NCBI GenBank assembly: GCA_023150835.1
Contig: JAKLKB010000116.1
Location: 1 to 36,109, forward strand
Direction: 5' to 3'
DNA length: 36,109 nucleotides
Source of the DNA: Myxococcota bacterium
GTDB taxonomy: Bacteria; Myxococcota_C; UBA6777
Part shown: positions 7,697 to 16,462 of the stretch, in pieces
Layout: every line of letters begins with the position of its first letter
Numbering within the stretch: the stretch's first letter is position 1
Notes under the pieces: generated by a model
Seen by the model: only the letters and a program-made list of their open reading frames with translations
Databases searched by the model: none
Told to the model about the DNA's origin: nothing
Position numbers and translations under genes: made by a program

Positions 7697-8728
7697 TTAC
7701 CCTCCTCGCGATTCCATTGCGAAAAGTTCTGGTTGTACAGGTAAGTTCCGATGCATAATTTCGGAGTTTGAAAAACGATGATCTGACTTCAAGTATTCGA
7801 CAACGGAACAGGCGATTGCGTAAGCGAACAAAGGAGGCACTGCGTTGCCGACCTGGTAGTATTGGCTTGTTTCTGTTCCAGAGAACTCAAACCAGTCAGG
7901 AAAACTCTGAAGGCGCGCAGCTTCACGAACGGTGATTCTTCTCCTCCTGCCGTCTGGGAGGCGCAGCCGATGCATATCTCCGGTTGCACCCGCCAAGTTT
8001 CTACAGGTAAGGGTTCGTGCCGGGCGGTCGAGGTGAAGGTCGCGCGGGGTGACACATTTGGATGCCTTCTCATAATTGGCGACGTACTCGTCCATTCTTG
8101 CGGTAAGAAACTTGGCATCATTCGGAATTGAGACAGCCAATTCACCGAGGGCTTCACCAGCCGTCACCCGAGCAGAAGTTTCCTTCGGGAACTGAAAATC
8201 CCCACGATGCCCAACAACAACGAGTCGCTCTCGATTTTGAGGGACACCAAATCCAACAGCGTTAAGCAACCGATATTCAACCACATAATTCAATTCTTTA
8301 AGTCGGGCTAGGATCTCTTCAAAATAACGCTTGTTTCGATACAAAAGACCACGCACATTCTCAAACATCCAAATATCAGGATCGACTTTCTTGATAGCTT
8401 CGACGAAAATGGGAAAACCGTCCCTCGGGTCTTGGAGGCCCAGTTGCTTTCCTCCGACGCTGAATGGCTGACAGGGGGGGCCACCGATCACGATTTGAGC
8501 AGGAGAATACTCTTCTCCAAGATCGAGCCGCTTGCGTTTGCAGGGGCCGTTCAGGTTGAGTGAGTAGGTGTTCGCGTAATCGGATTCCATTTCGTATCCA
8601 CTCGTACGAATGCCACATGCCTCAAAGCCGAGAGCCAGTCCTCCACATCCAGCAAAAAGGTCGATCGCGTCGTACTGAAACGACGCTGGTCGCGTCAACT
8701 TCTCTTTTAATTCGTCCAAATAAGTCAT
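7697..8728 (-). CDS. DNA (cytosine-5)-methyltransferase of the R-M pair
   Basis: m5C methyltransferase of 343 aa that protects the host target of the adjacent endonuclease. Motif I is DLFAGCGG (23-30) and motif IV is GGPPCQPFS with catalytic Cys86. Motif VI is MFENVRG (Glu123), motif VIII has QNRER (Gln164, Arg166, Arg168), then comes a short target-recognition region. Motifs IX and X are RLQSFPDWF and YYQVGNAVPP. I start at the ATG at 8728, where the methyltransferase fold begins. A GTG three codons upstream is an alternative, and neither has a strong ribosome site. Many BsuBI/PstI nucleases are paired with N6-adenine enzymes, so the cytosine enzyme is a notable partner, although C5 partners for the CTGCAG site are known (M.AplI). 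Confidence 0.95.
   Translation of the reverse strand: MTYLDELKEKLTRPASFQYDAIDLFAGCGGLALGFEACGIRTSGYEMESDYANTYSLNLNGPCKRKRLDLGEEYSPAQIVIGGPPCQPFSVGGKQLGLQDPRDGFPIFVEAIKKVDPDIWMFENVRGLLYRNKRYFEEILARLKELNYVVEYRLLNAVGFGVPQNRERLVVVGHRGDFQFPKETSARVTAGEALGELAVSIPNDAKFLTARMDEYVANYEKASKCVTPRDLHLDRPARTLTCRNLAGATGDMHRLRLPDGRRRRITVREAARLQSFPDWFEFSGTETSQYYQVGNAVPPLFAYAIACSVVEYLKSDHRFSNSEIMHRNLPVQPELFAMESRGG
7700..7707 (-). promoter_or_regulatory. Ribosome binding site setting the TTG start of the endonuclease
   Basis: On the minus strand GAGGAGGG lies within the last codons (Arg-Gly-Gly) and first stop base of the methyltransferase gene, 6 bases before the endonuclease TTG. An ATG only 4 bases upstream of that TTG, in another frame, stops after four codons. 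Translation of the nuclease is therefore tied to the end of the methyltransferase reading frame, and the weak TTG start may keep nuclease levels low. Confidence 0.75.
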
Positions 8729-8799
8729 GAGTTTCACGCCCGATGTATTTCTCTGAACACGGCGCAACCGTGACCAAGAACCCTGTCGCAAAAGCAACG

Positions 8800-11577
8800 C
8801 TAACGATCTTGGTGGCGTGCGCCCCATTGAAAACCAAACGAAAGGCTCGGATCAAAACGAAAAGCCACAGGGCCGTGGATGAACTTCTTTTCGGGGTTGT
8901 TGTTGAGGGGCCGAAAGATGCCACGAAAGACGATCATGCGAAATCCCAGCGCAAGAAAAAGGCCACTGGTGATCCCGATGCGAAGCTCATTATTCCAGCG
9001 AAAGTCGTGCAAGTTGAGACCGTCTTTGCCCTGACCGATCACAAACGTCATGTTGTACTCGGCTTTGGACTTGAGCGTCAACGGAACCTGCCCAAGCTTT
9101 ACGAATGTCCACCCCTCCACCTCATAATCGACCGAAAACCCCAAAGAGCTATCGAGGTTGACACGCGCAGGGATATTCACAGGATCTTTCAAGGTCAAGC
9201 CGGGCGCCCATTCTTTGCGCCAGACCCCACCGAGCCGCATGGTGATCTTGGAGTCGTATTGAAAGCTAAGCCCCAACTTGGCGCGAGTCTCGAAGTGATG
9301 GAATATCTCGGTGCTTCCGCTGTTTTCAAAGAACTTTTGCGGCGAAAGATCGGGACGTTGGGTGGTGGTGGTTTCCGTCTCAAGCAGCGCCTCGATAAAA
9401 GGCGAGGCCACTTCCCACTTGGTATCTTTGAACACATTCTTCAAAAAATGCCAGTGGTACTGGGTTTTCAACGTCACTTGGTCGGTGCTTTCCTGATAGA
9501 TGCGCGGATCGATCGGACCTGCGGGCGGGCCTTTGCTCCACTGAATGCTCGTATCCAAGGCATAATTGATATGGAGTTCCGTCACCCACAGATGTTGAGA
9601 AGTCTCCATCTTGAGGGAGCTTTGAAGCTGGCCTTGGGCATTGAACTTCTCGTAGAATCCGCCATTAAACTCTTCGTGTTGGGTGTAGACCACATTGATA
9701 TTGATCGGCTCGATGCTGAGCGCCGTAAAGCCCGCTTGGAAAGAGAAGTTGAACGTCCACGTCGGCTTGGCCTCGATATCTTGGAGTTTGCCGTGATGGG
9801 GGATCACTTGTTCTCCCGCCAGATCGGTCTTTTTGGGGTCGCGTCGAAATCCCTTGAATTGATGAAAACGAAAATGATCGACCAAGGCTTGCCGCAACAA
9901 CAGCGGATAACCGCCCGCCCGCGTCAACACCGACATCCGCAAGATCGCAGACTTCGCCAGTTTGGGGTGTTCGCCCATTGCGATGCTTTGGGTGGTGACA
10001 AGATGATAATGCAGCTTTTCCTCGATCTTTCGACCATTCACATTGCTTGAGGACACGCCCACAAAAGAAAATGGCTTGGACGTAGGCCCCGCAGATTCGG
10101 AGGTTTCGATCAGGGCCGTCAGGTCTTTTCCTGTCAGGGTGAGGATCGCAAGCGGTTCTTCCCGAGGGATGGCCCGAAACAGATCATCCATGCTGATATG
10201 CTGCTTGATCGGAAAGACGCCCCCTCCAAATGCCGACGCTGGCAAAAACGCCACTTCTGCCTGCCCTTGCAGCCGCAGCCAGTCCAACACATACTGCCGA
10301 AACTGCTCTTCACTCATGCCATCATCGCCTTGTATCCGCCCGTTTCCAAGCGGTGCGCCCCAGTTTTGGCAGTAGGTTTTTTCCCACCGCAATAATTCTG
10401 CTCGCAGACGTGCATGAGTGTGCTTTTCTTCGGCGGCGAAAAAACGATGATCCACGCGGTCGATCTGGACTTTTCCGTCTTTGCGGCGCAACGACCAACG
10501 CAACTGACCAAGCTGTGCGCCGTGTGGACGCCCGCCCACGATCCACGTCACCGCGCCATTTTCGGCGTAATGCGTGATCATCCCTGTTGCCTTGCCTTTG
10601 GACATTCGACTGGCCACGATCACGTCGATCCCTTCGACTTCGGAGGCCAACTTGCGTGCGTGACTGCCGTTGGAGTCGCCGACTTCGAGATCCGAAAGCA
10701 CCACCACGATATCCGCTTTGTGCTTTTCGCGCAGTTCTTTGACGCGCTCTTTGGCGAAATCATCGGGCGCAACCAACGTGATCTTCCGAGCGCTCGGTTC
10801 TTGCGCCCCCTCAGGCATGGACTCGGGACTTAGATGAAACACTCCGATGCGCCAAGGCCCACGCTGGATCACAAAGGTCGAAGGAGCGACTTGGGTCGGT
10901 TGCTCTTTCAACGCATCGAGCGGATGCTCCGACGGGATCTTCTTGACGTTGGCCAGCGAGAAACGCACACCCGCCGCTCGTGCGGCCTCCAACATCAGCT
11001 TGATCTGACGCAACTCCGTTCCAAAGTCCGCCGCCCCGATCCCCAACACGTCGTACTCCATGAGCGCGAGGTATTTGGCCAAAAAAGCGGCCCCCGTTTG
11101 TGCCCCAAGATGGAGGATATAACGCGCCGAACGATCAGGCGCGAAGCTGTCCCCTGTCGAAAACAGCAACGGCTTGAGCAAGCCCTGTTTCGCGTGTTCT
11201 TGGCGTATCGACTGGATCAATCCAAGGAGGTTCGCCATATCGGGCGGTGTTTCTTCTTGGGTTTCATCCTTTTTCTTCGGGCAAAAGAACGACCGCCAAC
11301 GCCCCCCCAGATCGGTGTGATAAAGCAGCGTCAGCTCGTCGTGTCTCTGCGATGCAACCAACGGCAGCACAGGGGTTTGCGTCGATATCGAGGGTGGGGA
11401 GATGGGAGAGGTCTTCGTTCGAGTAGAGGCATCGGCCTTGGCGGGATTCTGTTTTGGGGTGGCTGTGTCCCCAACGTTGGGGGTTGATTTTCCCGTGTGT
11501 GGGGGAGTTTGAGCAAAAGAAAAACGGTGCAAGCAACCAAAAAGTCCGAGCAATAGGGCAACAAACAAACGTGCCAT
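8800..11577 (-). CDS. Degenerate 5'-nucleotidase-like protein with C-terminal beta-barrel-like domain
   Basis: Exported protein of 925 aa. A hydrophobic signal (3-15) is followed by a Thr/Pro-rich linker to about residue 75. Residues 80-440 resemble the UshA-type metallophosphatase fold, but ligand positions are altered: the Asp-x-His motif reads HTDLGG, GNHE reads GAADF, and the GHSH position reads ASRMS. Only TGDS keeps its acidic residue. The C-terminal 5'-nucleotidase domain follows (LPASAFGGGVFP, then AILTLTGKDL). About the last 300 residues alternate aromatic and polar positions like an outer-membrane barrel. I predict no phosphatase activity and a surface or substrate-binding role. The start ATG at 11577 is preceded by a weak GAGAA; the upstream extension lacks a signal peptide. 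The closest named relative is unknown. Confidence 0.7.
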   Translation of the reverse strand: MARLFVALLLGLFGCLHRFSFAQTPPHTGKSTPNVGDTATPKQNPAKADASTRTKTSPISPPSISTQTPVLPLVASQRHDELTLLYHTDLGGRWRSFFCPKKKDETQEETPPDMANLLGLIQSIRQEHAKQGLLKPLLFSTGDSFAPDRSARYILHLGAQTGAAFLAKYLALMEYDVLGIGAADFGTELRQIKLMLEAARAAGVRFSLANVKKIPSEHPLDALKEQPTQVAPSTFVIQRGPWRIGVFHLSPESMPEGAQEPSARKITLVAPDDFAKERVKELREKHKADIVVVLSDLEVGDSNGSHARKLASEVEGIDVIVASRMSKGKATGMITHYAENGAVTWIVGGRPHGAQLGQLRWSLRRKDGKVQIDRVDHRFFAAEEKHTHARLRAELLRWEKTYCQNWGAPLGNGRIQGDDGMSEEQFRQYVLDWLRLQGQAEVAFLPASAFGGGVFPIKQHISMDDLFRAIPREEPLAILTLTGKDLTALIETSESAGPTSKPFSFVGVSSSNVNGRKIEEKLHYHLVTTQSIAMGEHPKLAKSAILRMSVLTRAGGYPLLLRQALVDHFRFHQFKGFRRDPKKTDLAGEQVIPHHGKLQDIEAKPTWTFNFSFQAGFTALSIEPININVVYTQHEEFNGGFYEKFNAQGQLQSSLKMETSQHLWVTELHINYALDTSIQWSKGPPAGPIDPRIYQESTDQVTLKTQYHWHFLKNVFKDTKWEVASPFIEALLETETTTTQRPDLSPQKFFENSGSTEIFHHFETRAKLGLSFQYDSKITMRLGGVWRKEWAPGLTLKDPVNIPARVNLDSSLGFSVDYEVEGWTFVKLGQVPLTLKSKAEYNMTFVIGQGKDGLNLHDFRWNNELRIGITSGLFLALGFRMIVFRGIFRPLNNNPEKKFIHGPVAFRFDPSLSFGFQWGARHQDR

Positions 11578-11644
11578 GTGTTTTCTCGTGTGCGTTGCGC
11601 AGCGTGGGGTCTGCGTGTTGTATGCTGAAGCATTCCGAAAAACA

Positions 11645-12091
11645 TCAATTGCAAGTCGTCCCTGCGGGACAGAGGCATTGTCCGGGGATCGATTCGCTTG
11701 GGATATCGCCTTTGCTGGGATCTTGGCAGACAAAGCCTTTTTTGGTGGACATCACCGCTCCCGTTTTTGGGTCGGTGATCTTGTTGCAATCGGCGGCTTG
11801 GAAACAGACGCGGTGGCAATGCGCATCGGGTTGGTTTTTATCGCACACACAAGCCCCTGCGTTGCAGACATACCCGCTTGGGATCGAAGTGTTGTTGGCC
11901 CCCGCTCGTGGGGTCTGATCGCACTCCTCATTTTTCGTGCATTCGGTTAAGCACATCAGATCGCGGCAGCCGTACCCTTGACAAACAAAGTGCGATGTAC
12001 ACACCCGAGAACGGCATCCCACCAAAGAAACACAAAAAACAACCGTCCCTAAAAAAACCAGCAAGAGCCTCTTTTTGACATAATTTGCCAT
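11645..12091 (-). CDS. Small Cys-rich lipoprotein
   Basis: 148-aa protein with a clear lipoprotein signal: positively charged start, hydrophobic core, and VSLVGC with the modified Cys near residue 26. The mature part has about twenty cysteines in C-x-C and C-x3-C patterns, such as CNAGACVC and CLCPAG, so it is probably disulfide-bonded in the periplasm or on the surface. The ATG at 12091 follows GAGGGTG at good spacing. It lies 67 bases upstream of the nucleotidase-like gene on the same strand, so the two may be co-transcribed. I do not recognise a named family; the pattern resembles short EGF-like or plasmid-stabilising Cys motifs only loosely. Function unknown. Confidence 0.75.
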   Translation of the reverse strand: MANYVKKRLLLVFLGTVVFCVSLVGCRSRVCTSHFVCQGYGCRDLMCLTECTKNEECDQTPRAGANNTSIPSGYVCNAGACVCDKNQPDAHCHRVCFQAADCNKITDPKTGAVMSTKKGFVCQDPSKGDIPSESIPGQCLCPAGTTCN

Positions 12092-12114
12092 CGTTTACAC
12101 CCTCAAGACAAAAC

Positions 12115-12234
12115 GAATACGATATCCGAGTGATGTGTACACAAAGGAGAGTACGTAGACGCCCGACTCTTGGGCAGACCCCTGTGTCTGCCACTACATC
12201 CTTACGATCACACAACGGGCGGATCTCGTGTCAC
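12115..12234 (-). repeat. R3 element, copy B (reverse orientation)
   Basis: Complete single-core copy, about 120 bp. On the minus strand it starts GTGACACGAGATCCGCCCG and ends ACTCGGATATCGTAT. The core hairpin has GGCAGAC/GTCTGCC arms, where other copies have GGCAGCC/GGCTGCC, a paired double change that keeps the stem. Its loop reads ACAGGG in element orientation where the others read CCCTGT. It lies just upstream of the Cys-rich lipoprotein gene. Confidence 0.75.
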
Positions 12235-12317
12235 ATGCGCTGTTTTTCGTTTGGAAAAACGCACAAACCGAACACACAAAGAGCCGCCTGTTGACAACAA
12301 AAGCCGTGTTCAAAAGC

Positions 12318-12431
12318 CGTGTTCGCAAAACTTCAAGCGGCTGTGCTGTTTGCTTGAAACACCATCGATCACCCCGCCAACACGGGGTCAAGGGGGCAAA
12401 GCTCCCTTGTGGGGCGTGGGGCGCTGCCCCA
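12318..12431 (+). repeat. R2 three-hairpin repeat, copy C
   Basis: Plus-oriented copy with the CCGTGTTCGC head and the hairpin series: second hairpin loop AAA, third hairpin GGGGC/GCCCC with loop GCT at 12418-12430. It is preceded by a short direct duplication of AAGCCGTGTTC. R1 copy B begins immediately after the third hairpin. Both flanking genes are on the minus strand, so this copy does not follow the 3'-end orientation seen at copies A and B. Confidence 0.75.
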
Positions 12432-12669
12432 TAGGCGTTAGGTTAAGCGCTTGTTGGCCCCCCCACCCCAGCCCTCCCCCGTGAACAGGGGAGGGAGCGA
12501 AAGTCGGAAGCAGCGGGGATGTTGTTTTTTCATGACGCACGCTGTATGCACGAGATGCAGACGCTGCCCGTTCCAACTTCCCCCCGTTGGCCGGGGGGAT
12601 TGAGGGGGGGAGAAAAAAAAGGCGATCAAGACCGACTCTACGAGGTTTCCACCTTAACAAGGCGCGTAT
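12431..12669 (+). mobile_element. R1 element, copy B (complete, 239 bp)
   Basis: Complete copy running from ATAGGCG at 12431 to CGCGTAT at 12669. The two ends are inverted repeats of the pattern ATAsGCG-N4-GTTAAG. Internal hairpins match copy A; the second has loop GTTGGC rather than GTTCAC between its C and G runs. It is flanked on both sides by palindromes with the same arms, GGGGC/GCCCC, but different loops (GCT left, AAA right). No open frame inside looks coding. Non-autonomous mobility is inferred from the termini and copy C. Confidence 0.78.
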
Positions 12670-12716
12670 GGGGCAAAGCCCCACGTATCCCAAACCGAAT
12701 TGTGTCCCTTCACGCT

Positions 12717-15062
12717 CTATTTGCAATCAAAGAAACGCACATCATAAGAAAAGACAGTGCCGATCTGAACGGTGTAGGATTCGCCAGCAAGGGGCAGACG
12801 GGGCTTAAACGTGATCCCGCTGGGGTGTCCATAACCTGAGATGCGACCGGTGGTAAGGGTTTGAACGTCGTTGTCGCTTTTTCGGGTGAGAGTGACGGAA
12901 GACACCGCAGAAGTCGAGTACTTGGAGCTTGTGAAGGACCAGAGATCGACGACGGAATAGCCCGAGCCCATGGCTTGTATCGGGACGGGTCCAGCGGGTG
13001 GAAAAGCGACGTAGTCGACTTGGCCGGTTCCAGAGCGATCAAAAGAGTACATACACGAAGCAACGCGCCAGCGGCCCGATCCAGTCGCCAAGCCGAAGGC
13101 CGTCTTGCCCATCCCGGGAGAGATGATCCAGAGGCGATGCCCGAGGGAGGGGGTGCCGCGATCCGCGATGTACTGTGTGACAGTTTCAGCGGGATGGCCG
13201 ACGCCCCACGAAAGGTTACTCGATCCTGATCCTGCGGCTCCACCCGAGGTATAGCAATTCCATGTACTCGGCGGACTGTGTGGATTGGGACCCGCGCCGG
13301 GTCCGTCGTTGTTGGCTTGAAGGACCGCGCATTCTTGCATCTGCTGTTTGAGCGTGGTTTGCTCGGTGACACCGGGCAATCCAACGAGATAGCGATACAG
13401 GCTGACGCGGCGGATGGCATCATCGATCGAAGCTTGTGAGATGGTTCCGGGGTCGCACCCTCCGGCGCTTTGAAAGTTGGCTTGGCTTGTGATGGGGAAG
13501 TCCGCCTTCCATCGCGTGCAGACTTCTTGATCGGTGCGAAGGGCTGGATCCGTCGGCTTTACACAGCTTCCCCCGCTGCATACGTTTCCGCCGCTACAAG
13601 AAGATTGTTTGACCCACTTGAAACAGCCCGTCGCATCGGCTTGACACGCCTCGATATCGTTGGCGGCACAACGCGTTGCCCCGCTGGTACAGGGATTCGG
13701 ACAGGCCGACGCACAGGTATTTCCTTGGCAGCTTTGGCCGCTCGGACAAGCGCTGGCCTTCCATTCGGTGCAGCCGCTGGTTGCTTTTTCGCAACGCTCG
13801 ATCTGCGCCCCCGCACAACGGGTTGCCGCCGCTGTACACGCATCTTGACAAGCGCCCTTGCAAGCGTTGTTTTCGCAGATCTGTCCCGCCGCACAAGGCC
13901 CTTTCTTCCATACAAGGCAGCCATTCGCATCTTTGGCGCACGTCTCCACATCGGTGGCCCCTGCACAACGACTTGCTCCCGCTGTGCAGGCGTCATTACA
14001 AGCGACTTGGCACTTGTTGTCGCGGCAGCTTTGCCCGACAGGACAAGCCGCCGCGCTCCAAGCATAACACCCGCTCCCATCGCGCTCACAGCGCTCGATC
14101 TGTGCGCCTGCACAACGCGTCTGCCCACTTTGACAAGCATTCTGACACGTCGCTGCTTCGCACTTTCCGGCCTTACAAGTCTGCCCCGCAGGACAATCCA
14201 CCACCACACCCCATATTGGGCAGTTTGTGTCGATATCCTTGGCGCACGTTTGATAACCCGCCCCCAAACATTGGGTCGCTCCCACGGTGCAGACATTCAA
14301 ACAAGACTTCGAGCAGATCCCGCCCTGACACAACTCACCCGTCGCACAAGCCGCCGTCGCTCCCCACTGATAACAACCATTCCCGGGATCTTCACAAGCT
14401 TGCACCCCATTTTGCACACAGCGTTTTTCATCTTTTTGACAAGAAGAAGTGCAGCCTCCTGTTCCTTTGCAGCGCCCTTCTTCGCAAGTTTGGTTGCTTG
14501 TGCAGCGTTGGGTGGTGTTCCAGATCGGACACGACAAGCCCGGTTGTTTGGCGCAGACTTGCACGCTGTTTGCTTCGCAGCGCACCGCACCATCTTGGCA
14601 AGTCCCTACGCATCCTGCGACGCCTTGACACACACCGTCTTTGCAAGCCGCTCCCGCAGGACACATCCGATACGGCTTCCAATCGGGACAGTCTGCGGTC
14701 GCCTCTTTTTGGCATAACATCACTTCTTCGCCTTGGCACTTGGTTGTTCCCGCAACACAGGCCCCCGGACATCCTGCTTGAAGCAAACACAACGCCCCTT
14801 GGTTTGTGGTCGTGCAGCGCATCCCGCTCCCACAAGCCCGCAAGATCCAACCCGAACAAGCGCGCTCTGGGATCTTCTCGCAATGCAAAACTCCCTTCTG
14901 CTGAGGATCACAGCGCGTTGAACCTTCTTTGCAGGGTTCACACTCGATCGGCCCGCCGCAAGCCCCCACGCCCCAACCCAAACAGAAAAACATCGACCAC
15001 AACACAACACGTCCAAACCATCGAACGTTCGGTTGCTTTTGTTTTGCTTCTTGCATCCCCAT
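12717..15062 (-). CDS. Cys-repeat lipoprotein with C-terminal CAP (SCP/PR-1) domain
   Basis: Large surface lipoprotein, 781 aa. The signal ends in GVGAC, giving a lipid-modified Cys. The middle, to about residue 510, is a tandem array of roughly ten Cys-rich units of about 45 residues, each with C-x-G-x-T/S-RC, a second Cys pair and often a GC-x-W core, probably disulfide-linked. After about residue 530 comes a CAP domain with RYLVGLPGVT near its start, a C-x-HSPP-type segment, then SLGHRLWIISP, the conserved GHR-W block with the ligand His. CAP proteins bind sterols or glycans or act as proteases in other lineages; the role here is unknown. The ATG at 15062 has AAGGAG 8 bases upstream; a second ATG two codons later is possible. 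Confidence 0.85.
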   Translation of the reverse strand: MGMQEAKQKQPNVRWFGRVVLWSMFFCLGWGVGACGGPIECEPCKEGSTRCDPQQKGVLHCEKIPERACSGWILRACGSGMRCTTTNQGALCLLQAGCPGACVAGTTKCQGEEVMLCQKEATADCPDWKPYRMCPAGAACKDGVCQGVAGCVGTCQDGAVRCEANSVQVCAKQPGLSCPIWNTTQRCTSNQTCEEGRCKGTGGCTSSCQKDEKRCVQNGVQACEDPGNGCYQWGATAACATGELCQGGICSKSCLNVCTVGATQCLGAGYQTCAKDIDTNCPIWGVVVDCPAGQTCKAGKCEAATCQNACQSGQTRCAGAQIERCERDGSGCYAWSAAACPVGQSCRDNKCQVACNDACTAGASRCAGATDVETCAKDANGCLVWKKGPCAAGQICENNACKGACQDACTAAATRCAGAQIERCEKATSGCTEWKASACPSGQSCQGNTCASACPNPCTSGATRCAANDIEACQADATGCFKWVKQSSCSGGNVCSGGSCVKPTDPALRTDQEVCTRWKADFPITSQANFQSAGGCDPGTISQASIDDAIRRVSLYRYLVGLPGVTEQTTLKQQMQECAVLQANNDGPGAGPNPHSPPSTWNCYTSGGAAGSGSSNLSWGVGHPAETVTQYIADRGTPSLGHRLWIISPGMGKTAFGLATGSGRWRVASCMYSFDRSGTGQVDYVAFPPAGPVPIQAMGSGYSVVDLWSFTSSKYSTSAVSSVTLTRKSDNDVQTLTTGRISGYGHPSGITFKPRLPLAGESYTVQIGTVFSYDVRFFDCK

Positions 15063-15161
15063 CCGATCTTCTCCTTGCGGCCCGCTCGATCCATCTCCAC
15101 AAACGCACGCTGCTCTGCCCTGTTGCGCCTTTGCGCCTCCCAACATGACCCTTGCGCGGCG

Positions 15162-15794
15162 TCACTTGGTCCCAAAGATCCGATCTCCTGCATCGCCTAG
15201 CCCCGGCACGATGTAGCCATGATCGTTGAGGTATTCGTCCACGGCTGCCGTATACACGGGTGTATCGGGATGGTGCTTGTGGAAATAGGCCAAGCCTTCG
15301 GGCGCTGCAAGCAAACACAAAAACTTGATATTGCGCGGTTTGCGCGCTTTGATCCGTTCGACCGCTGCGGCTGCTGAATGGCCTGTCGCCAACATCGGAT
15401 CGACCACGATCACCGCACGCTCTGTAATGTCTTCGGGGATCTTGAAATAGTATTCCACAGGCTGCAACGTCGCAGGATCCCGATACAAACCAAGATGACC
15501 CACCCGCGCAGAAGGCATCAACTGCAACAGACCGTCTAAGATCCCCGTCCCTGCCCGCAAGATCGACACGATCAAGATCTTTTTCCCCTCAAGCAACGGT
15601 GCTTGCATCGGGGCCAACGGTGTTTCAATCTCCTCCATCACCAGAGGCAGATCGCGTGTCACCTCGTACCCCAACAGCAAACTCACCTCGCTGAGCAATC
15701 GACGAAAGCTCGCTGTACTGGTCTCTTTTCGCCGCATAATCGTCAACTTGTGCTGGATCAGTGGGTGTGAGATCACGTGGACTTCAGGCGTCAT
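15162..15794 (-). CDS. upp: Uracil phosphoribosyltransferase
   Basis: Cytosolic pyrimidine salvage enzyme that makes UMP and pyrophosphate from uracil and PRPP. The 210-aa length is typical. The N-terminal HPLIQHKLT block, the [11 protein letters not shown] segment, the PRPP-binding loop [11 protein letters not shown] and the C-terminal uracil-binding [12 protein letters not shown] are all present. The ATG at 15794 is preceded by AGGAGG at ideal spacing. It is divergent from the globin operon, with 224 bases between the two starts, where I see no clear operator. The 99-bp gap to the CAP lipoprotein start on the same strand leaves co-transcription possible, but no functional link is evident. 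Confidence 0.97.
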   Translation of the reverse strand: MTPEVHVISHPLIQHKLTIMRRKETSTASFRRLLSEVSLLLGYEVTRDLPLVMEEIETPLAPMQAPLLEGKKILIVSILRAGTGILDGLLQLMPSARVGHLGLYRDPATLQPVEYYFKIPEDITERAVIVVDPMLATGHSAAAAVERIKARKPRNIKFLCLLAAPEGLAYFHKHHPDTPVYTAAVDEYLNDHGYIVPGLGDAGDRIFGTK

Positions 15795-16018
15795 CCAAAC
15801 CTCCTATCTTCGGTGTTCTTGATCGCATTTCAATTCAATGTACGCCCTTCATGCAGAAAGGCACGTCATCCTACACCACACATCCCCACAGCGAAAGATG
15901 GCGCGCCTCTGCCCCTCGACACAAACATCCTCATACGCCATCTCTATCCAAAGACGACGCCCCCCACGCACTGCGTCGCTCACAAAAACAATCCACTCTT
16001 ACGCCAAGGAAAAAACGC

Positions 16019-16462
16019 ATGACCCAACCGCACCCACCCGAAAACACACCCCTGACTTCAGCCTTTCCGAGCGATTACGAGCGCATCGGTGGGGAGCCTG
16101 CCCTCCGTCGCATCGTCGAACAATTCGTTGGGCGCTTTTATGATGATCTGATCATCGGTTTTTTCTTTACCAAGATCGATCGCAACCGCTTGATCCAGCA
16201 CGAATTGGAACACGCAAGCCAACACCTTGGCGGCCCACATACCTATCAAGGCCGTCCGATCGGCTCGGCGCATCGGCCTCATCGCATCAATGCCGGCCAA
16301 TTTCATCGCCGCCTGTGGATCGTCGAACAGACTTTGCGCGCCCATCACGTCGACGAAGAGATCATCCAAGCATGGCTCGAACAGGAGCGAAAGCTCTTCA
16401 ACGCCATCACCCAAAATCGCCAATGTGTGGAACCCATCGACACACAGACAAAGGAGTCTTGA
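16019..16462 (+). CDS. Truncated hemoglobin, group I-like
   Basis: Small heme protein of 147 aa that would bind O2 or NO. It opens with the typical YERIGGE-ALRRIV helix. FYDDLIIGFFF follows, with Tyr41 near the B10 site. LGGPHTYQGRPIGSAH matches the group I pattern GGP-x2-Y-x-GR-x4-AH, making His85 the likely proximal heme ligand. A C-terminal helix with WLEQERKLF completes the fold. The ATG at 16019 has AAGGA 8 bases upstream. Its TGA overlaps the ATG of the next gene, and a sterol-desaturase-like di-iron protein follows, so the globin may serve O2-dependent chemistry in that operon (inference). Confidence 0.88.
   Translation: MTQPHPPENTPLTSAFPSDYERIGGEPALRRIVEQFVGRFYDDLIIGFFFTKIDRNRLIQHELEHASQHLGGPHTYQGRPIGSAHRPHRINAGQFHRRLWIVEQTLRAHHVDEEIIQAWLEQERKLFNAITQNRQCVEPIDTQTKES

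Noticed and set aside
12388-12726. Open frames inside R1 copies (also at 22327-22545) giving similar peptides
   Set aside because: Similarity reflects the repeated DNA; the frames shift between copies and lack start signals.
15795-16018. Riboswitch or operator between upp and the globin operon
   Set aside because: I could not find a conserved aptamer, strong palindrome or clear promoter there.
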